NCBI GenBank assembly: GCA_002408725.1
Contig: DHTR01000055.1
Coordinates: 3,964 to 22,067, forward strand
Source of the DNA: Pelotomaculum sp. UBA5255
GTDB lineage: Bacteria > Bacillota > Desulfotomaculia > Desulfotomaculales > Pelotomaculaceae
Length of the DNA stretch: 18,104 nucleotides
Direction: 5' to 3'
Shown piece by piece: positions 15,156 to 18,104 of this stretch (position 1 is its first letter; every line of letters starts with the position of its first letter). Below the pieces are notes generated by a model. That model made no database searches. It had not been told where the DNA came from and saw nothing but the letters and a program-made list of their open reading frames with translations. Made by a program: the position numbers and the translations under genes.

Positions 15156-16349
15156 TCAATTAATTTTTTTTAACAGGTCTGTAATCCGGTCCAGTCCTTC
15201 CGTAATCTTCTCCATGGAGCAAGCGTAAGAAAGGCGAAAATAATTATCATTGCCAAAGGCAATTCCGGGAACTACGGCTACCTTTGCTTCCTGGAGGAGG
15301 ATGGCGGCAAGATCGGTTGCGGTGTTGATGGGGCTACCCTTGTACCTTTGACCGAAGCAGCTTTTGACGTTTGGATAAAGGTAGAAGGCCCCGCCGGGGC
15401 GGGTACAGGTTACGCCCTCAATAGCGCGCAGCCGATCCAGCATATAATTTCTCCTACGGAGGAATTCAGCCTTCATTCGCTTGGTATCTGACTGGTCGCC
15501 TGTCAGGGCTGCCACACTGGCATACTGCGCAATAGAAGTAGGGTTCGAGGTAGAATGGCTCTGCAAATCGCCCATACCTTTGGCCACTGGTTTGGCAGCT
15601 ATGGCGTAGCCAATCCGCCAGCCAGTCATGGCATAGGCCTTGGAGACACCGTTAATAACCACTGTTCTTTCCTTAAGTTCGGGGGAAAAAGAAGCGATGC
15701 TGACATGTTTGAGGCCATTATAAATTAGCTTTTCGTAGATTTCATCGGAAATGACCATTAAGTCGTGCCGCTCTACAACCTCTCCTAAAGCCTCCAACTC
15801 CTTCACTGTATAAACAGTGCCGGTGGGATTATTAGGGCTGTTAAGAATAAAAAGCCGGGTACGGGGACCTATGACCGACTCAAGTTCGGCGGGGGTCAGC
15901 TTAAAGTCGTTCTCTTCCCGTGTTTCTACGATCCGAGGTGTGGCCCCGGCCAGCCTAATCTGCTCCAGGTAACTCACCCAGTAGGGAGCAGGGAGGATCA
16001 CCTCATCCCCTGCCTGGACCAGCACTTGCATAGCATTGTAAAGGGAGTGCTTTGCGCCGGCGGACACCACGATTTGTTCCGGTTTATATTCAATACCTTG
16101 CTCAAGCCGGTATTTTAGGCAAATTGCATTTTTTAGATCGCTTATTCCTGTTACAGGAGTGTATTTGGTTTTCCCCGCATGGATGGCAGCAATTGCCGCC
16201 TCCTTGATATAATCCGGGGTATCAAAGTCCGGTTCCCCGGCTCCGAAACTCACCACATTATGTCCGTTTGCTGCCATTTCTTTAGCTTCTGCGTCGATTG
16301 ATAGAGTAGGGGATGGATTAATATTTAACGCCCGGTCGGATAATTTCAT
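15156..16349 (-). CDS. aspC: Class I PLP-dependent aminotransferase, aspartate aminotransferase type
   Basis: Probably interconverts aspartate and oxaloacetate with glutamate/2-oxoglutarate in the cytosol. The 397 residues fit the Ib-type aspartate aminotransferases (Thermus/Bacillus AspB). Seen: GAGEPDFDTP (36-45), SPNNPTG (171-177), SDEIYEKL with Asp202 and Tyr205, the PLP lysine Lys237 in GVSKAYAMTGWRIG, and Arg372 in FRLSYA for the substrate carboxylate. The ATG at 16349 has AAGGAGGT (16358-16365) eight bases upstream. A frame extension to 16454 adds 35 residues with no family match. Exact amino-acid specificity cannot be read from sequence. It follows dapL and likely supplies or consumes aspartate for the same pathway. 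Confidence 0.92.
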   Translation of the reverse strand: MKLSDRALNINPSPTLSIDAEAKEMAANGHNVVSFGAGEPDFDTPDYIKEAAIAAIHAGKTKYTPVTGISDLKNAICLKYRLEQGIEYKPEQIVVSAGAKHSLYNAMQVLVQAGDEVILPAPYWVSYLEQIRLAGATPRIVETREENDFKLTPAELESVIGPRTRLFILNSPNNPTGTVYTVKELEALGEVVERHDLMVISDEIYEKLIYNGLKHVSIASFSPELKERTVVINGVSKAYAMTGWRIGYAIAAKPVAKGMGDLQSHSTSNPTSIAQYASVAALTGDQSDTKRMKAEFLRRRNYMLDRLRAIEGVTCTRPGGAFYLYPNVKSCFGQRYKGSPINTATDLAAILLQEAKVAVVPGIAFGNDNYFRLSYACSMEKITEGLDRITDLLKKIN

Positions 16350-16357
16350 AAGAACGA

Positions 16358-16365
16358 ACCTCCTT
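16358..16365 (-). promoter_or_regulatory. Ribosome binding site fixing the aspC start
   Basis: AAGGAGGT, close to the full anti-16S complement, eight bases before ATG 16349. Confidence 0.8.
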
Positions 16366-16423
16366 ATAGATGAAGGGCCGGTTGTGCACATTGCACCGTA
16401 AAAGTTGCCGGTCTTCATCATTG

Positions 16424-16490
16424 CTGTCAAGTATAGATTGATTCTGTCGTTCAACCAGGCGCTAAAAAGAACTTTTTCGCGTCTTGACAG
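16424..16490. repeat. Nested inverted repeats in the dapL-aspC gap
   Basis: Outer arms CTGTCAAG (16424-16431) and CTTGACAG (16483-16490) match perfectly over 8 bp. Inside, CGC-T-AAAAAG (16460-16469) pairs with CTTTTT-C-GCG (16472-16481), one mismatch. The arms contain TTGACA on both strands, but no convincing -10 follows at 17 bases on either. The 230-base gap has no clear terminator, so dapL and aspC may share a transcript. GTGCA/TGCAC (16384-16396) is a further small dyad. Confidence 0.4.
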
Positions 16491-16579
16491 TCATCTGACA
16501 AATATACTTCAAGCAAACGCAAAAAATGCAATCTGTTGAAGATACAAACATCGAACGGCAGAACTGCCAAAATAATTTA

Positions 16580-17758
16580 TTAGAATGAGACTGTGCCGAT
16601 CGTTTTTCGAATCCTCTCCAAGGCTTCTTGAATCCGCTCCTTTTCAATGGTCAGCGCCAGCCTGCAGTACCCTGAACCATTTTGTCCGTAGCCCGTACCG
16701 GGTGTAATAACAACACCTGCCTTATCCAACACCAGTTCAGTGAAGGACTCGGATGTGTATCCCCTGGGTACCGGCGCCCAAACATAAAATGTTGCTTTTG
16801 GTTTTTCCAAGTTCCAGCCCAGGCTGTTGAGCCCATCGACCAGGATGTCGCGCCGCTCCTGGTACACTGCATTTTGCTTATCCACGATTTCCTGCGGCCC
16901 TGTCAGTCCTGCCGCAGCTGCGTATTGGATAGCCTGAAAAACACCGGAATCAATGTTTGATTTGAGCCTGCCAAGGGCCTCAACCGCTCCCGCATTGCCC
17001 GCAGCCCAACCCACCCGCCAGCCGGTCATATTGTAGGTCTTGGAAACCGAGTGAAACTCGATACCAACTTCCTTTGCCCCGGGATACTGCAGAAAACTGG
17101 GGGGCTTATAACCATCAAAGGACACGTCGGAGTAGGCTGCGTCATGACATATAAGAATTTCGTACTCTCTGGCAAACTCGATGGCTTTCCGGTAGAATGC
17201 CTCTCCGGCCACGGCGCCCGTTGGGTTGTTCGGATAATTAATGAACAGTATTTTGGCCCGCTTAGCTACTTCCTGTGGAATTGTATCAAAATCAATCAGG
17301 TAGCCTTTTTCCGGATTTACCGGCACATAGTAGGGGTCGGCCCCAGCCAGAATAGCGCCTCCCGAGTAGACAGGATAGCCCGGGTCCGGAACAAGAACAG
17401 TATCACCAGGATTCAAGTAACACCAAGAGATGTGGGCAATCCCTTCTTTTGAGCCAAGCAGGGATACCACTTCGGTTGCCGGGTCGAGCTCGACCTCAAA
17501 ACGGCGCTGATACCACTGAGCCACCGATTGGCGGTAGCTCAACATACCCACCGAAGAGGGATACTGGTGGTTGGCCGGATTATTCGCCTCCTTTTTTAAC
17601 GCCTCTATAATATGAACCGGTGTCGCCCGGTCCGGGTCACCGATACCAAGACTGATCACATCAACGCCTGCTTCTTTCTTCCCGGCAACAAGCTTTTCAA
17701 TCCGGGCGAAAAGATATGGCGGTAAATTACTGATACGCTGTGCCTCTGCAAATTTCAA
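16580..17758 (-). CDS. dapL: LL-diaminopimelate aminotransferase
   Basis: PLP enzyme converting tetrahydrodipicolinate directly to LL-diaminopimelate with glutamate as amino donor, for lysine and peptidoglycan. The 392 residues fit the shorter DapL2 type found in Clostridia and methanogens. The N-terminus RISNLPPYLFARIEKL is characteristic. Other features: SLGIGDPD (36-43), NYPNNPTGA (174-182), Asp206 and Tyr209, the PLP lysine Lys240 in SVSKTYNMTGWRVG, and Arg366. The start is TTG at 17758 with GGAAGGAAG (17767-17775) upstream; no nearby ATG gives the family N-terminus. A strong promoter sits 117-145 bases upstream. A less likely alternative is another class I aminotransferase of the AlaT/MalY type. 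Confidence 0.88.
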   Translation of the reverse strand: MKFAEAQRISNLPPYLFARIEKLVAGKKEAGVDVISLGIGDPDRATPVHIIEALKKEANNPANHQYPSSVGMLSYRQSVAQWYQRRFEVELDPATEVVSLLGSKEGIAHISWCYLNPGDTVLVPDPGYPVYSGGAILAGADPYYVPVNPEKGYLIDFDTIPQEVAKRAKILFINYPNNPTGAVAGEAFYRKAIEFAREYEILICHDAAYSDVSFDGYKPPSFLQYPGAKEVGIEFHSVSKTYNMTGWRVGWAAGNAGAVEALGRLKSNIDSGVFQAIQYAAAAGLTGPQEIVDKQNAVYQERRDILVDGLNSLGWNLEKPKATFYVWAPVPRGYTSESFTELVLDKAGVVITPGTGYGQNGSGYCRLALTIEKERIQEALERIRKTIGTVSF

Positions 17759-17865
17759 TACGATTTCTTCCTTCCTCTCCAGAAATGATTTACGCGGTTA
17801 CTCTTAATACTGTCTCTACCCTATCCATTTTATCATTGGACTTTAAACTTGCAATATCCTTATAA

Positions 17866-17877
17866 AATGTATACATT
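17866..17877. promoter_or_regulatory. Perfect palindrome overlapping the dapL -10 box (candidate operator)
   Basis: AATGTATACATT, 12 bp and perfectly symmetric. It overlaps three bases of the -10 box and runs into the expected transcription start. A repressor bound there would block the promoter; which protein family is unknown. Confidence 0.45.
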
Positions 17878-17903
17878 ATAATTCAAAAAAAGCTCCCTGA
17901 CAA
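17875..17903 (-). promoter_or_regulatory. Sigma-A promoter of dapL
   Basis: On the minus strand a -35 box TTGTCA (17898-17903), 17-base spacer containing seven T, then a perfect -10 box TATAAT (17875-17880). The transcript would begin near 17868, giving a 5' leader of about 110 bases before TTG 17758. No T-box or riboswitch motif was recognised in that leader. Confidence 0.8.
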
Positions 17904-18104
17904 CCGTGATCCAGTAATTATGTCAAATAAACTAAGGCTGGGTTGCTGGAAAACCTTTTCATCCTTTCTGTTCCAATACATTACAATTCCTCAAAACAGC
18001 AGCTAATAGTTCTTTCGCATCGCTATGCCGGTCGAATGCAGGCGCAGATTCCATTTTGCGCAAAAATTACCTTTGCTCCACCCGAATCTGACAAAACAAA
18101 AAGG
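17904..18104. other. Right-edge region without a recognised gene
   Basis: Apart from the possible small ORF, I see no recognisable coding region. On the minus strand one frame entering from the edge stops at 18067-18069 (TAA), which could be the 3' end of an upstream gene (about 11 residues visible). No clear terminator follows it. Confidence 0.4.
17959..18063 (-). CDS. Possible small ORF upstream of the dapL promoter
   Basis: Not recognised. A TTG at 18063 has AAAGG about seven bases upstream, and an in-frame ATG follows at 18054. The frame encodes 34 (or 31) residues with a helical-looking DAKELLAAVLRN segment and ends at TGA 17959, before the dapL promoter. It could be a real microprotein, the decayed end of an upstream gene or chance. 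Confidence 0.2.
   Translation of the reverse strand: MRKMESAPAFDRHSDAKELLAAVLRNCNVLEQKG

Noticed and set aside
16350..16454. 35-residue N-terminal extension of the aspartate aminotransferase
   Set aside because: The near-perfect ribosome site at 16358-16365 falls inside it, and the family starts at the ATG at 16349.
16557..16568. GGCAG/CTGCC hairpin as dapL terminator
   Set aside because: The loop is only two bases (or stem four pairs) and no T-run follows on the minus strand.
16462..16647. 61-codon minus-strand frame between dapL and aspC
   Set aside because: Mostly overlaps the 3' end of dapL in another frame; no convincing ribosome site and unlikely composition.
17759..17868. T-box or lysine riboswitch in the dapL leader
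   Set aside because: About 110 bases only, with no T-box GGTGG-type sequence, no antiterminator and no terminator hairpin before the start.
1..18104. Mobile elements, CRISPR arrays, defence systems, RNA genes
   Set aside because: No transposase, integrase, spaced repeats, tRNA-like clover or rRNA sequence was seen; the window is a conserved core-genome region.

Overview
The window looks like chromosomal DNA from an anaerobic, spore-former-type Firmicute (class Clostridia), most likely of the Desulfotomaculum/Pelotomaculum (Peptococcaceae) type. This is inferred from gene content and order, not from a database match. Every supported gene lies on the minus strand, so the window is read from high to low coordinates. 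Apart from the gaps described, it is densely packed with short overlaps or spacings, strong Shine-Dalgarno sites and frequent TTG/GTG starts. No tRNA, rRNA, CRISPR array, insertion sequence or phage gene was seen.

Right end (about 15.1-18.1 kb): a 346-base non-genic stretch carries a near-consensus sigma-A promoter (TTGTCA, 17 nt, TATAAT) whose -10 box overlaps a perfect 12-bp palindrome. It drives dapL (LL-diaminopimelate aminotransferase), followed by a second class I aminotransferase of the aspartate type. Together they connect aspartate to the diaminopimelate used for lysine and peptidoglycan. A rho-independent terminator closes this unit.

Middle (about 4.3-15.0 kb): a housekeeping series in the Bacillus order: yicC, remA, gmk, rpoZ, coaBC, priA, def, fmt, rsmB, rlmN. 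It covers an endoribonuclease-family protein, a matrix-type DNA-binding regulator, GMP kinase, RNA polymerase omega, coenzyme A synthesis, replication restart, N-formyl-methionine addition and removal, and two rRNA methyltransferases. Two departures stand out. A membrane protein with a seven-cysteine DUF116 domain sits between fmt and rsmB. The 200-base coaBC-priA gap holds two terminator-like hairpins and a possible 32-residue ORF whose stop codon overlaps the priA start (TAATG).

Left end (1-4.3 kb): where Bacillus has only prpC-prkC after rlmN, this window has fhaA (DUF3662+FHA), fhaB (membrane anchor+FHA), a PP2C phosphatase, a FtsW/RodA-type glycosyltransferase and a class B penicillin-binding protein cut by the window edge. 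This is the order of the mycobacterial fhaA-fhaB-pstP-rodA-pbpA(-pknA-pknB) cluster. It suggests a phospho-signalling and cell-wall elongation module inserted into the Firmicute housekeeping operon, with a PASTA-type Ser/Thr kinase predicted just beyond position 1.
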